In this document: in pieces, positions 54,208 to 63,001 of the stretch | Position numbering within the stretch: position 1 is the stretch's first letter | Layout: the number at the start of each line of letters is the position of its first letter | Assembly (NCBI GenBank): GCA_050998805.1 | Contig: JBPCPV010000006.1 | Span: 1-64,000 of the forward strand | Direction of reading: 5' to 3' | Source: JAICKM01 sp050998805 | Lineage (GTDB): Bacteria; Chloroflexota; Chloroflexia; QHBQ01; JAICKM01 | Length of the DNA: 64,000 nt | Position numbers and translations under genes: made by a program | Notes under the pieces: model-generated | Database searches by the model: none | What the model saw: only the letters and a program-made list of their open reading frames with translations | What the model was told of the DNA's origin: nothing

Positions 54208-54290
54208 GCCGGAGTGGCGGAAGGGTATACGCTGCGGTCTTAAACACCGCTGGCCGCAAGGCCATAGGGGTTCGACTCCCCTCTCCGGCA
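54208..54290 (+). tRNA. tRNA-Leu (anticodon TAA)
   Basis: Acceptor GCCGGAG/CTCCGGC, anticodon stem GCGGT/ACCGC with loop CTTAAAC, the long variable arm GGCC-GCAA-GGCC typical of Leu, and T-arm GGGG-TTCGACT-CCCC. Discriminator A; CCA is not encoded. It lies beyond the terminator of tRNA-Gly, and I see no good promoter of its own. Confidence 0.96.
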
Positions 54291-54326
54291 CACCCACATC
54301 CAAACCATTAGCCAAGGAGAAAACAG

Positions 54327-54584
54327 ATGACGGCAACATGTACACACACCGACCAGATCCGCGAAGTCACGCCGAGCGCCGACGGCTGCGAGGAGTGCCT
54401 GAAGACCGGCGATAGCTGGGTCGCGCTGCGAGAGTGCTTGATCTGCGGCCACGTCGGCTGCTGCGACTCGTCCAAGAACAAGCACGCCACCAAGCACTTC
54501 CACGCGACCCAGCACCCGATCATGCAGTCCTTCGAGCCAGGTCAGGACTGGAGATGGTGCTACATAGACGAGATCAACGTGTAG
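54327..54584 (+). CDS. UBP-type zinc-finger protein
   Basis: 85 residues, consisting of one zf-UBP (BUZ) domain: Cys5/His7, Cys21-x2-Cys24, Cys37-x2-Cys40, Cys45 and several His (53-63), with the typical LRECLICGHVGCCDSS and HATQHPIMQSFEPGQDWRWCY. In eukaryotes this domain binds free ubiquitin C-termini; the bacterial role is unknown. AAGGAG precedes the ATG. Confidence 0.9.
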   Translation: MTATCTHTDQIREVTPSADGCEECLKTGDSWVALRECLICGHVGCCDSSKNKHATKHFHATQHPIMQSFEPGQDWRWCYIDEINV

Positions 54585-54629
54585 AGCTTCTCCCCACGAA
54601 GCAAGACTGAGTTATGCTAGGAGGAGAGA

Positions 54630-55046
54630 ATGGCGGCGCAAATCGACATGATCGGGTTAACGGTGCATGACATGGCGGCCTCGCTCGGCTTCTACCGCTT
54701 ACTAGGACTGGATGTTCCGGTCGGCGTGGAGGCCGAGCTGTACGTCGATCTGATAACGTCGAACGGCTATCGCATTTCGTGGAACAGCGAAGAGATGGTG
54801 AAGGAGATCGACCCGTCCTGGGTAACCCCGGTGGGCCAGCGTATTGGGTTGGCCTTCAAGTGTGACAGCCCCGCAGAGGTTGACGCTCTTTATGCAGAGA
54901 TCGTGAGCAGAGGCCACCCCGGACACAAGGCACCCTGGGATGCCTTCTGGGGCCAGCGTTATGCTGTCGTCACCGATCCGGACGGCAACCTTGTGGATCT
55001 CTTCGCGCCGCTGCCTGCCGAGAATAGCGCGCCCGGGACGCCATGA
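54630..55046 (+). CDS. VOC-family (glyoxalase/bleomycin-resistance fold) protein
   Basis: 138 residues, a two-module VOC domain (IDMIGLTVHDMAASLGFYRLLGLDV; YAVVTDPDGNLVDLFAPL). These metal-binding folds include epimerases, dioxygenases and glyoxalases. It overlaps the carboxyltransferase by four bases, so a role as methylmalonyl-CoA epimerase is tempting, but the sequence does not show the usual epimerase motifs. AGGAGGAGAG precedes the ATG. Confidence 0.82.
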   Translation: MAAQIDMIGLTVHDMAASLGFYRLLGLDVPVGVEAELYVDLITSNGYRISWNSEEMVKEIDPSWVTPVGQRIGLAFKCDSPAEVDALYAEIVSRGHPGHKAPWDAFWGQRYAVVTDPDGNLVDLFAPLPAENSAPGTP

Positions 55047-56632
55047 CCGAACAGCCCGATAAACCTACGGACCACCCGGTGAGCGGCACCGCCGGGCGGA
55101 TCGCCCACCTCCATGAGCTAAGGACGGCGGCGATGGAGGGCGGCGGGAAGCGCCGCATTGAGCAGCAGCACGCGAAGGGCAGGCTGACCGCCCGCGAACG
55201 GCTCGACCTGCTGCTCGACGAGGGCAGCTTCACCGAACTTGACTCCTTCGTTGTCCACCGCGCAAACGACTTCGGCCTCGATGAGCAACGGATCCTGGGC
55301 GACTCGGTCGTCACAGGCTACGGGCGGATCGAGGGGCGGCTCGTCTTCACCTTCTCCCAGGACTTCACGGTGTTCGGCGGCTCGCTCTCGCTGGCCCACG
55401 CCGAAAAAGTCTGCAAGATCATGGACATGGCGATGAAGGCCGGCGCGCCTGTGATCGGCCTGAACGACTCCGGCGGGGCGCGCATCCAGGAGGGCGTGGA
55501 CAGCCTCGGCGGCTATGCCGACATCTTCCTGCGAAACACCCTCGCCAGCGGGGTCATCCCCCAGATTTCGGCGATCCTCGGCCCCTGCGCGGGCGGCGCG
55601 GTCTACTCTCCGGCGATCACCGACTTCATCCTGATGGTCAAAGACACTAGCTACATGTTTGTGACCGGGCCAAATGTGGTCAAGACTGTGACCCACGAGG
55701 ACGTGACCTTCGAGACACTCGGCGGGGCGATGACGCACAACGCGACGAGCGGCGTCGCCCACTTCGCGCTTGACGGCGAGGAGCAGACACTTCTGACGAT
55801 CCGGCGGCTGCTTTCGTTCCTGCCGTCGAACAACGTTGACGACCCGCCCCGCCTGCCGCCGACTGACCCGGCGACCCGCATGGACGACGAGCTAAACACG
55901 ATCATCCCCGACCAGCCGACGCGGAGCTACGACATGAAGGCCCTCGTCCGGCTCGTCATAGACAACGACGACTTCCTCGAAGTCCAGGAGCATTTCGCGG
56001 GCAACATCATCGTCGGCTTCGCGCGGATGAACGGGCGTCCGGTCGGCATCGTGGCGCAACAGCCGATGGTGCTGGCGGGGGTGCTGGACATAGACTCGGC
56101 GGACAAGGCAGCGCGCTTCGTGCGGTTCTGCGACTGCTTCAACATCCCGCTGATCACCTTCGTGGACGTGCCCGGCTTCCTGCCCGGCGTCGCCCAGGAA
56201 CATGGCGGCATCATCCGGCACGGTGCGAAGCTCCTCTATGCCTACTGTGAAGCGACCGTGCCGAAGATCACCGTGATCACTCGCAAGGCTTACGGCGGAG
56301 CCTACGACGTGATGGCGAGCAAGCATGTGCGTGGCGACATAAACTACGCCTGGCCGACCGCCGAGATCGCGGTGATGGGTGTGGACGGCGCGGTGAACCT
56401 CCTCTACAAGGACGAGTTAGGCAAAGCAGCGGACCCTGCGGCGACGCGCGCGCGGCTGGTTGCCGAGTACCAGGAGACCTTCGCCAACCCGTACATCGCC
56501 GCCGGGCGCGGCTACGTGGACGACGTAATCGAGCCACGGACCACCCGCCCACGGCTGATCGATGCGCTCGAGATGCTCGCGAACAAGCGCGACACCAATC
56601 CGCCGAAGAAGCATGGGAATATGCCACTATGA
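55043..56632 (+). CDS. Acyl-CoA carboxylase carboxyltransferase (propionyl-CoA carboxylase beta type)
   Basis: 529 residues. Transfers CO2 from carboxybiotin to an acyl-CoA. It has both halves of the carboxyltransferase fold: the first with GLNDSGGARIQEGVDSLGGY and ILGPCAGGAVYSPA, the second with VDVPGFLPGVAQEHGGIIRHGAKLLYAY and the GGAYDVMASKH oxyanion region. The PccB/MmdA type is supported by the mutase downstream. It overlaps both VOC genes. The substrate, propionyl-CoA, is inferred from context. Confidence 0.93.
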   Translation: MTEQPDKPTDHPVSGTAGRIAHLHELRTAAMEGGGKRRIEQQHAKGRLTARERLDLLLDEGSFTELDSFVVHRANDFGLDEQRILGDSVVTGYGRIEGRLVFTFSQDFTVFGGSLSLAHAEKVCKIMDMAMKAGAPVIGLNDSGGARIQEGVDSLGGYADIFLRNTLASGVIPQISAILGPCAGGAVYSPAITDFILMVKDTSYMFVTGPNVVKTVTHEDVTFETLGGAMTHNATSGVAHFALDGEEQTLLTIRRLLSFLPSNNVDDPPRLPPTDPATRMDDELNTIIPDQPTRSYDMKALVRLVIDNDDFLEVQEHFAGNIIVGFARMNGRPVGIVAQQPMVLAGVLDIDSADKAARFVRFCDCFNIPLITFVDVPGFLPGVAQEHGGIIRHGAKLLYAYCEATVPKITVITRKAYGGAYDVMASKHVRGDINYAWPTAEIAVMGVDGAVNLLYKDELGKAADPAATRARLVAEYQETFANPYIAAGRGYVDDVIEPRTTRPRLIDALEMLANKRDTNPPKKHGNMPL

Positions 56633-57006
56633 TTCAGATTGAGAGGATCGACCATGTGCATATTCGGGCCGCGAAGGGGAGCGAGGCTGAGATACGCGCA
56701 TTCTACGGCGACTTGCTGGGGCTGGCGGAGGTTGAGAAGCCGCCAGAGTTGAGGCCGCGCGGCGGGGCCTGGTTTCACGTCGGGGAGGGATCGGCGCTGC
56801 TGCATGTTGGGGTGGACGACGATCCACCGGCGATGGGCCGGCAGCACTTCGCCTTCCACGTGGGCGATGTGACCGAGGCGCGGGCCTACCTGGAGGCGCA
56901 CGGCGTCCGCACCGGCGATGCGCCGACGGTGGCGGGGATGCCGAGGTTTTATGCCTGGGATCCCTTCGGAAACCAAATAGAGTTCATGCGCTATGCCGAT
57001 ACGTAA
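56629..57006 (+). CDS. Second VOC-family protein
   Basis: 125 residues: IERIDHVHIRAAKGSEAEI, LLGLAEVEKPPELRPRGGAWF, GRQHFAFHVGDVTEARAYLEA, WDPFGNQIEFM. It has candidate metal ligands His9 and a Glu near the C-terminus. It overlaps the carboxyltransferase by four bases and biotin carboxylase by 14. It is another candidate for the missing epimerase, but as with the first VOC gene this is inference. Confidence 0.82.
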   Translation: MIQIERIDHVHIRAAKGSEAEIRAFYGDLLGLAEVEKPPELRPRGGAWFHVGEGSALLHVGVDDDPPAMGRQHFAFHVGDVTEARAYLEAHGVRTGDAPTVAGMPRFYAWDPFGNQIEFMRYADT

Positions 57007-58516
57007 GCTACTGATCGCCAATCGGGGTGAAATCGCCGTCCGCATCATACGCGCCTGCCGAGATATGGGCATTGTGCCTGTAGCTGTCTTCTCGGAGGCT
57101 GACAGGGACGCGCTGCATGTGCGGATGGCCGACGAGGCATACCTGATCGGACCTGCACCGGCGGCGCAAAGCTACCTGCGCGCAGACACGATACTCGACG
57201 TGGCGCGGCGGGCCGGGGCGGACGCGATACACCCCGGCTACGGCTTCCTGTCGGAGCGCGCCGAGTTCTCGGAGGCGTGCCGGCAGGCCGGGGTGATCTT
57301 CGTGGGGCCGCCGCCGGAGGCGATACGGCTGTTGGGCGACAAGGTGGCCGCGCGCAAGCTGGCTATCGCCAACGACGTGCCGGTGGTCCCTGGCACCGAG
57401 GCCGAGGTCAGGGACGCAGACGAGGCGGCTCGGATCGCCGGGGAGATCGGCTACCCGGTGCTGATCAAGGCAGCGGCAGGCGGCGGCGGCAAAGGGATGC
57501 GCGTTGTCCGCGCGCCCGGGGAGCTGGCGGACGCGCTCAGGGCTGCGGCCAGCGAGGCGACCTCGGCGTTCGGGTACGGCGGCGTGTACATCGAAAAGTA
57601 TCTGGAGCATGTTCGCCACATCGAAATACAGCTCTTGGCCGACAGCCACGGCAACGTGGTCCACCTCGGCGAGCGCGAATGCTCGATCCAGCGGCGGCAC
57701 CAGAAGCTGATCGAGGAAAGCCCCTCGCCGGTACTCGACCCGGAGACGCGCGCTCGGATGGGCGCGGTCGCGGTGCGGGCGGCGCTCGCGGCCGGCTATG
57801 TGAACGCCGGAACCATCGAGTTCCTCTTCACACCAGACCGTGAGTTCTACTTCCTCGAAATGAACACACGCCTCCAGGTCGAGCACCCGGTCACCGAGCT
57901 TGTCACCGGGCTGGATCTGGTGCGGGAGCAGATCCGGGTGGCGAACGGCCAGACGCTCGGCTTCACGCAGGAGCAGGTCGAGTTCCGTGGGCACGCCATC
58001 GAGTGCCGGATAACCGCCGAAGACCCTGAGCACGACTTCATGCCGTCCACGGGGCGCATCCCCGCCGTAACCGAGCCGAGCGGCCCAGGAGTGCGGGTAG
58101 ACAGCGCGCTCTTCCCCGGCGGCCAGGTCTCGATCTACTACGACCCGATGGTCGCCAAGCTGATCTGCTGGGGCGCGGACCGGGAGCAGGCGATACGCCG
58201 GATGCGCCGCGCGCTGGCCGAGTTCCGCATCGCGGGCATCCTGACGAACATCCCATACCAGCAGGCGGTGCTTGCCTCGCGGGAGTTCGAGCAGGCCGAC
58301 TTCGATACGGCCTTCGTCGAACATTTTGGGCCGCTGTCGGCACATATGGACGCGCACGAACAGGCGGCAGCCGCCCGAGTCGCGGCAATCGCCGCCGCCC
58401 TCGCGGCTGACGAGGCACGGCAGAGCGGCTTCACGGCAGTCAACGGCGCGGCAGATGCGGCACCCACCGACGGCAGCCAGTGGCGCGCTGCCGGCCGCCG
58501 CATGGGTCTACGCTAG
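56993..58516 (+). CDS. accC: Biotin carboxylase subunit of acyl-CoA carboxylase
   Basis: 507 residues. ATP-dependent carboxylation of biotin. The biotin carboxylase N domain (KLLIANRGEIAVRIIRACRD), the ATP-grasp Gly-rich loop AAAGGGGKGMR, the catalytic EMNTRLQVEHPVTE and the C domain RMRRALAEFRI are intact. About 45 residues at the C-terminus are Ala-rich and variable. The start lies inside the second VOC gene. With the carboxyltransferase and carrier it makes a complete three-subunit carboxylase. Confidence 0.94.
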   Translation: MPIRKLLIANRGEIAVRIIRACRDMGIVPVAVFSEADRDALHVRMADEAYLIGPAPAAQSYLRADTILDVARRAGADAIHPGYGFLSERAEFSEACRQAGVIFVGPPPEAIRLLGDKVAARKLAIANDVPVVPGTEAEVRDADEAARIAGEIGYPVLIKAAAGGGGKGMRVVRAPGELADALRAAASEATSAFGYGGVYIEKYLEHVRHIEIQLLADSHGNVVHLGERECSIQRRHQKLIEESPSPVLDPETRARMGAVAVRAALAAGYVNAGTIEFLFTPDREFYFLEMNTRLQVEHPVTELVTGLDLVREQIRVANGQTLGFTQEQVEFRGHAIECRITAEDPEHDFMPSTGRIPAVTEPSGPGVRVDSALFPGGQVSIYYDPMVAKLICWGADREQAIRRMRRALAEFRIAGILTNIPYQQAVLASREFEQADFDTAFVEHFGPLSAHMDAHEQAAAARVAAIAAALAADEARQSGFTAVNGAADAAPTDGSQWRAAGRRMGLR

Positions 58517-58558
58517 CGCAATCTCCACGTCGCCATAAGGGAAAGGCCAGAGTTAGGC

Positions 58559-59083
58559 ATGGAGCGGTCGTACATAGTCGAGATAGACGGCACCGAGTAC
58601 CCGGTCGTGGTCAGCGAGGGGGCCGACGGGCGACAGGTGCGCGTGGGCGAGGGGCCGGAGCAGGCTGCGGATTGGAGCATGGCGCAGGCCCCGGCGCTCT
58701 ATTCGCTGCTGCTTGACGCAGAGAGCCGACAGGTGCGCGTCGTGCCGGACGCCGAGGAGCAGGGCGGCTGGGCTATCGAGCTGGGGCCGTATCACTTCGC
58801 GGCGCGGGTGCAGACCGAGCGCGAGCAACGGCTGGGCCGGGTCGCGGCGAGCAAGGCTCACCAGACCGGCGAGATCACTGTGAAGGCCCCGATGCCGGGC
58901 CTGGTTCGTGCTGTGTCTGTTGCCGTGGGCGACGCGGTGCAGCAGGGCCAACGGCTGCTGCTCTTGGAGGCCATGAAGATGGAAAACGACATCCAGGCTC
59001 CGAGAGCCGGCACGGTGAAGGCGGTCAAGGTGGCCGCCGGCGAGACGGTGGAGCGCGGGCGGCCCTTGGTGGTGCTGGAATGA
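58559..59083 (+). CDS. Biotin carboxyl carrier protein
   Basis: 174 residues. The C-terminal biotinyl domain (about 105-174) has EAMKMEND with the biotinylated Lys140 and the paired KAPMPGLV / QAPRAGTV motifs. Residues 1-100 are a poorly conserved beta-rich domain like those in propionyl-CoA carboxylase carriers. It sits 42 bases after biotin carboxylase and overlaps the mutase start by four bases. Confidence 0.92.
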   Translation: MERSYIVEIDGTEYPVVVSEGADGRQVRVGEGPEQAADWSMAQAPALYSLLLDAESRQVRVVPDAEEQGGWAIELGPYHFAARVQTEREQRLGRVAASKAHQTGEITVKAPMPGLVRAVSVAVGDAVQQGQRLLLLEAMKMENDIQAPRAGTVKAVKVAAGETVERGRPLVVLE

Positions 59084-60735
59084 CCACGCAGGGCGGGCGC
59101 GAACGCTGGGAGCAGGGCACACTCGAACCGGCGTTGCGCCGCAGCCCGGAGCGGGTGCCGGAGTTCCAGACGGCCTCCGGGCTGCCTATCGAGCGGCTCT
59201 ACACACCCGCCGACCTCGAAGCAGAGGGCTTCGATTACGACCGCGATCTCGGCTACCCCGGAGCGTTCCCCTACACGCGGGGGGTGCAGCCGACAATGTA
59301 CCGGGGGCGGCTCTGGACGATGCGCCAGTACGCCGGCTTCGGCACCGCAGCGGAGTCGAACGCACGCTACCACTATCTGCTCGGCCAGGGGCAGACCGGC
59401 ATCTCAGTCGCCTTCGATCTGCCGACACAGATGGGCTACGACCCCGACCACCCGCTGGCCGAAGGAGAGGTCGGCAAGGTCGGGGTGTCTATCGCCTCGA
59501 TTGAAGATATGGCCCAGCTCTTCGAGGGCATCCCGCTCGACAAGGTCAGCACCTCGATGACGATCAACGCGACGGCCTCGGTGCTGCTGGCGCTCTACAT
59601 CGCCGTGGCGCGGCGGCAGGGTGTGGCGCAGGAGAAGCTCGACGGCACGGTGCAGAACGACATACTCAAAGAGTACATCGCGCGCGGCACGTACATTTAC
59701 CCCCCGGAGCCGTCGCTGCGGATCATCACCGACCTAATGGCGTATTGCGCCTCGCATGTCCCGAAGTGGAACACGATCAGCATCAGCGGCTACCACATAC
59801 GGGAGGCAGGCTCGACCGCCGTGCAGGAGGTGGCCTTCACGCTTGCGAACGCTATCGCCTATGTCGAGGCCGCGCTCGCCGCCGATCTCGATATTGACAC
59901 CTTCGCGCCTCGGCTTGCGTTTTTCTTCAACGCGCACAGCGACTTCTTCGAGGAGATCGCCAAGTTCAGGGCGGCGCGGCGGCTCTGGGCGCGGCTCGCC
60001 ACAGAGCGCTGGCAGCCGAACGACCCCCGCTCGGCGATGATGCGCTTCCACACGCAGACCGCCGGCTCGTCGCTCACGGCGCAGCAGCCGGAGAACAACG
60101 TCGTGCGGGTGACACTACAGGCGATGTCGGCGGTGCTGGGAGGAACGCAGTCGCTGCACACGAACGCGAGCGACGAGGCGCTGGCCCTGCCGACCGAGAG
60201 ATCGGCGCGCACGGCGCTGCGGACGCAGCAGATCATCGCCTACGAGAGCAACGTCGCCTCGACGGTTGACCCGCTGGCCGGTTCCTACTTTGTAGAGAGC
60301 CTGACCGACGAGATCGAGGCGGGGGCGCGGGCCTACCTATCTCGGATAGACAAGATGGGCGGCACACTCGCCGCGCTGGCGGCGGGCTTCTTCCATGAGG
60401 AGATCGAGGCGAGCGCCTATCGCTGGCAGCAGCAGGTAGATAGAGGCGAGCGGGTAATCGTCGGCGTGAACCGCTTCGGAACCGCGGAGGCCCCGCCCGA
60501 AGATCTGCTGCTGGTGGACCAGGCGCTCCGCACGGCGCAGATAGCCCGGCTGAATGACCTGCGGGCATCGCGCGACGCGACCGCAACGGCAGACCGGCTG
60601 CGCGCCCTCCAGAGCGCGGCGGAGGGCTGTGATAATCTGATGCCGTATATCGTGCGGGCAGTGGAGGATCGCTGCACGCTCGGAGAGATCTGCGACGCGC
60701 TCCGCCGCGTCTTCGGAGAATACAAGGAGAAGTAG
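59080..60735 (+). CDS. mcmA: Methylmalonyl-CoA mutase, large subunit without B12 domain
   Basis: 551 residues: only the TIM-barrel substrate domain. Substrate-specific residues point to methylmalonyl-CoA: Tyr84 in MRQYAGFG (Phe in isobutyryl-, Ile in hydroxyisobutyryl-CoA mutases), Arg202 in IARGTYIYP (Gln in the others), and His239 in SGYHI. There is no DxHxxG cobalamin-binding domain, so a separate small subunit must come from elsewhere in the genome. It overlaps the biotin-carrier gene, so propionyl-CoA carboxylation and isomerisation to succinyl-CoA are linked. Confidence 0.93.
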   Translation: MTTQGGRERWEQGTLEPALRRSPERVPEFQTASGLPIERLYTPADLEAEGFDYDRDLGYPGAFPYTRGVQPTMYRGRLWTMRQYAGFGTAAESNARYHYLLGQGQTGISVAFDLPTQMGYDPDHPLAEGEVGKVGVSIASIEDMAQLFEGIPLDKVSTSMTINATASVLLALYIAVARRQGVAQEKLDGTVQNDILKEYIARGTYIYPPEPSLRIITDLMAYCASHVPKWNTISISGYHIREAGSTAVQEVAFTLANAIAYVEAALAADLDIDTFAPRLAFFFNAHSDFFEEIAKFRAARRLWARLATERWQPNDPRSAMMRFHTQTAGSSLTAQQPENNVVRVTLQAMSAVLGGTQSLHTNASDEALALPTERSARTALRTQQIIAYESNVASTVDPLAGSYFVESLTDEIEAGARAYLSRIDKMGGTLAALAAGFFHEEIEASAYRWQQQVDRGERVIVGVNRFGTAEAPPEDLLLVDQALRTAQIARLNDLRASRDATATADRLRALQSAAEGCDNLMPYIVRAVEDRCTLGEICDALRRVFGEYKEK

Positions 60736-60737
60736 AG

Positions 60738-61271
60738 ATGTCAACTGAGCTTGGCAAGCAGGGCAAAAAGTCAAAGAAGGCGGCTGTGTACAATAAGGCA
60801 CCGGACGGGCCGGGGCAGCTTACGCTGCCGAATCCTGGCGAATACCCTCCAGACGGGGAGGCGATGCATATGCCGATGAATAGCCTCGGCGAGGTGCCGC
60901 CACAGGGGAACAGGGCAGGCGGCAACCCGTGGAAGCCCGGCGACCCCGGCTTCATGGACGACGGTGCGCGGGTTGGCTACCTGCGTAACATGGAGTTCAG
61001 CGCAGGCGGGCGCTCGCAACTGGTCTCAACCGGCACGGAGAGCACAATCCGCCCGAACATCAGCCCGACAACCGGGCAAGTGCAGGTGAGCGGGATGGTC
61101 TCTGACGACATGACCGCCGGCAAGCTGGGGCAGACTCCGGCGACGGCCGGTGCAAATCCTCACCCCGGCACATCCACCGACCGGCCTGATGCTTCCGTAT
61201 CGAAGAGCGAGACTCTGGACACCGTGAAGTCGTCGGGACCGGACCGCCGCTCGGATAAGCGGGGCGTGTGA
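60738..61271 (+). CDS. Hydrophilic, probably disordered protein of unknown function
   Basis: 177 residues, rich in Gly, Pro, Ser, Thr and Lys, with no hydrophobic core, signal or membrane segment. A Lys-rich start (LGKQGKKSKKAAVYNK) is followed by repeats such as PTTGQVQVSGMV. I recognise no family. AAGGAG is well placed before the ATG, and the gene starts two bases after the mutase stop, so it is probably expressed with the operon. It might be a late-operon scaffold or a stress protein. Confidence 0.7.
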   Translation: MSTELGKQGKKSKKAAVYNKAPDGPGQLTLPNPGEYPPDGEAMHMPMNSLGEVPPQGNRAGGNPWKPGDPGFMDDGARVGYLRNMEFSAGGRSQLVSTGTESTIRPNISPTTGQVQVSGMVSDDMTAGKLGQTPATAGANPHPGTSTDRPDASVSKSETLDTVKSSGPDRRSDKRGV

Positions 61272-61283
61272 GCCGAGGTTGCC

Positions 61284-62264
61284 TCACTCGGCAGAGCGCA
61301 AGAGCCGTTCCCATAGATCGGGCTGCGTGACCTCGGCAGCAGTCGCCCGCAAGCCCGCCTGCTGCTCGCGGTAGGCGGCCTGAGCCTCATCGAGCGTGGT
61401 GAGTGCGAAGCGCACCGAGCTGCCTGGCGCAAGCTGCCCCAGCAGCGGCCAGTCGGCGCGCGCGGCAACGGCTAGGACAGGATAGCCGCCGGTCGTCTGG
61501 TGGTCGGCGAGCAGCAGGATCGGTTGGCCGTCGGCGGGCACCTGTATCGCGCCCCAAACGATGCCCTGCGAGAGGATCTCAGCCTCGCTGGGCGCTGAGT
61601 GGGCGAGTAGAGGCCCAATGAGGCGCAGTCCCATGCGATCACTCTGAGGACCAACCGTCCAGGCGGTCGAGAGCAGCGAGGCGAGGGCGTCGGGCGCGAA
61701 GTGCGCCACGTGAGGACCGGGCAGCACGCGCACAGTCGGCTCGGTTGCCAGGTCAATGTGATTCGGCCAGAGGCAACCGGCGGCGGATAGGTCGCCGGGA
61801 CGTGCCGGTATAAGGCGATCTCCGGCACGGAGGGCGCGCCCGTCGAGGCCGCCGAGGCCGCTGGCGAGATAGGTGGAGGCCGAGCCAAGCACCTGCGGCA
61901 CGGCTATGCCGCCGGGCAACGCGAGGTATGCTCGCGCCCCCTGCCCGCCGCGAAAGGCGAGTGTCGCGCCCCGACGCAGCAGGTACGCCCCACCCGCCAG
62001 CAGGTCCCTGGCTTCTTCAAGTAGATAGGCACCGAGGTCGGCCCCGGCCAGGGCTACCACGCAGGTGGTCAGAGCGCGCAGCTCGGGACCGACAACCGTT
62101 ATCTCTAGCGCAGGCGCGCCCGGCGGGTTACCGAGCAGCCCGTTCGCCACGGCAAGCGCGAGCGGGTCGCAGGCCCCGGCCTGGGGCACGCCGAGGTCGG
62201 CGTAGGCCGTGCGGCCTGCGTCCTGGACTGTAGAGAGGAAGCCGGGGGTGAGGACTTCGAGCAT
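61284..62264 (-). CDS. pxpC: Biotin-dependent carboxyltransferase-like / 5-oxoprolinase subunit C
   Basis: 326 residues from the ATG at 62264, four bases after the pxpB stop. It has the family's LEVLTPGFLSTVQDAGRTAYADLGVPQAGACDPLAL, PGGIAVPQVLGSASTYL, RVLPGPH, SDRMGLRL and the C-terminal QTTGGYPVLA. PxpBC with PxpA hydrolyses 5-oxoproline to glutamate using ATP. The longer frame upstream lies antisense-like over pxpB and is rejected. The reading towards 61284 converges with the disordered-protein gene. Confidence 0.88.
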   Translation of the reverse strand: MLEVLTPGFLSTVQDAGRTAYADLGVPQAGACDPLALAVANGLLGNPPGAPALEITVVGPELRALTTCVVALAGADLGAYLLEEARDLLAGGAYLLRRGATLAFRGGQGARAYLALPGGIAVPQVLGSASTYLASGLGGLDGRALRAGDRLIPARPGDLSAAGCLWPNHIDLATEPTVRVLPGPHVAHFAPDALASLLSTAWTVGPQSDRMGLRLIGPLLAHSAPSEAEILSQGIVWGAIQVPADGQPILLLADHQTTGGYPVLAVAARADWPLLGQLAPGSSVRFALTTLDEAQAAYREQQAGLRATAAEVTQPDLWERLLRSAE

Positions 62265-62268
62265 GGCG

Positions 62269-62928
62269 TCAGAGGGGAACGAAGCGGACGAAGCAGCCTG
62301 GGCGCAGCAGGGCGGGCGGGTCGCGCTGCGGGTTCCAGAGCCGGGCGTCGGTCTGGCCGAGCAGGTGCCAGCCGCCGGGGGTCGCCAGTGGGTAGATGCC
62401 GGTCTGCGCCCCGGCAATCGCCACGCTGCCCGGCGGCACCCGTGGGCGTGGCGTTGAGCGGCGGGGTGTGATCAGATCAGTAGGCAGAGGGCCGAGATAG
62501 GCGAAGCCGGGTGCGAAGCCGAGCATGAAGACGCGGTAGAGCGTGCCACTATGCATCTCCACCACCCGCTCCAGCGTGAGGCCATGCATGGCGGCGACAT
62601 CGGCCAAGTCCGGCCCGTATTCCCCGCCGTAGCGCACTCGGATGGTGACTACCTCACGCACGGCAGACTCTTCACCATCTGTACCCGGCAGGGAGGCGAC
62701 CAACTCCCTCATCTGTTTCAGGGCTTGGGGATATGTCGATCGCTCCGCGTCGTAGGGGGCAAGCAGGCTGCTGTAGGCTGGCACTGGAACGCCCCACGGC
62801 GACGCAGGCGCGGAGCGCACCGCGTGTATTGCGGCTGCGAGCGCGTGGACGCGGGCGTTGAGCGCGGAGTCGATCTCGATGCCGAAGGTGACGAGCAGGG
62901 CGCTGTCGCCGAAGGGTTCGATTTGCAT
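62269..62928 (-). CDS. pxpB: 5-oxoprolinase subunit B (KipI type)
   Basis: 219 residues. Family motifs: PFGDSALLVTFG at the start, RYGGEYGPDLADVA, the FMLGFAPGFAYLG segment and VPPGSVAIAGAQTGIYPLATPGGWHLLG. PxpA is not in the window. No ribosome site precedes the ATG at 62928; the -10 (TATAAT on the minus strand, 62944-62939) lies only 10 bases upstream, so the mRNA leader is at most a few bases. Confidence 0.88.
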   Translation of the reverse strand: MQIEPFGDSALLVTFGIEIDSALNARVHALAAAIHAVRSAPASPWGVPVPAYSSLLAPYDAERSTYPQALKQMRELVASLPGTDGEESAVREVVTIRVRYGGEYGPDLADVAAMHGLTLERVVEMHSGTLYRVFMLGFAPGFAYLGPLPTDLITPRRSTPRPRVPPGSVAIAGAQTGIYPLATPGGWHLLGQTDARLWNPQRDPPALLRPGCFVRFVPL

Positions 62929-62938
62929 AGACGTAAGG

Positions 62939-62974
62939 ATTATAGCACAACGCCTTGATATGGGGTGCTATAAT
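62939..62974. promoter_or_regulatory. Symmetric divergent promoter pxpB / methyltransferase
   Basis: ATTATAGCAC (62939-62948) and GTGCTATAAT (62965-62974) are perfect inverted copies separated by 16 bases. Each contains an extended -10, TGCTATAAT, pointing outwards. Confidence 0.6.
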
Positions 62975-63001
62975 GGCTGAAAGCACGGGAGCCAATCAGC
63001 C

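Noticed and set aside
57008..58357. 449-codon minus-strand frame opposite accC
   Set aside because: It mirrors a well-conserved biotin carboxylase and shows no protein family.
59080..60735. Isobutyryl- or 2-hydroxyisobutyryl-CoA mutase
   Set aside because: These have Phe or Ile in place of Tyr84 and Gln in place of Arg202.
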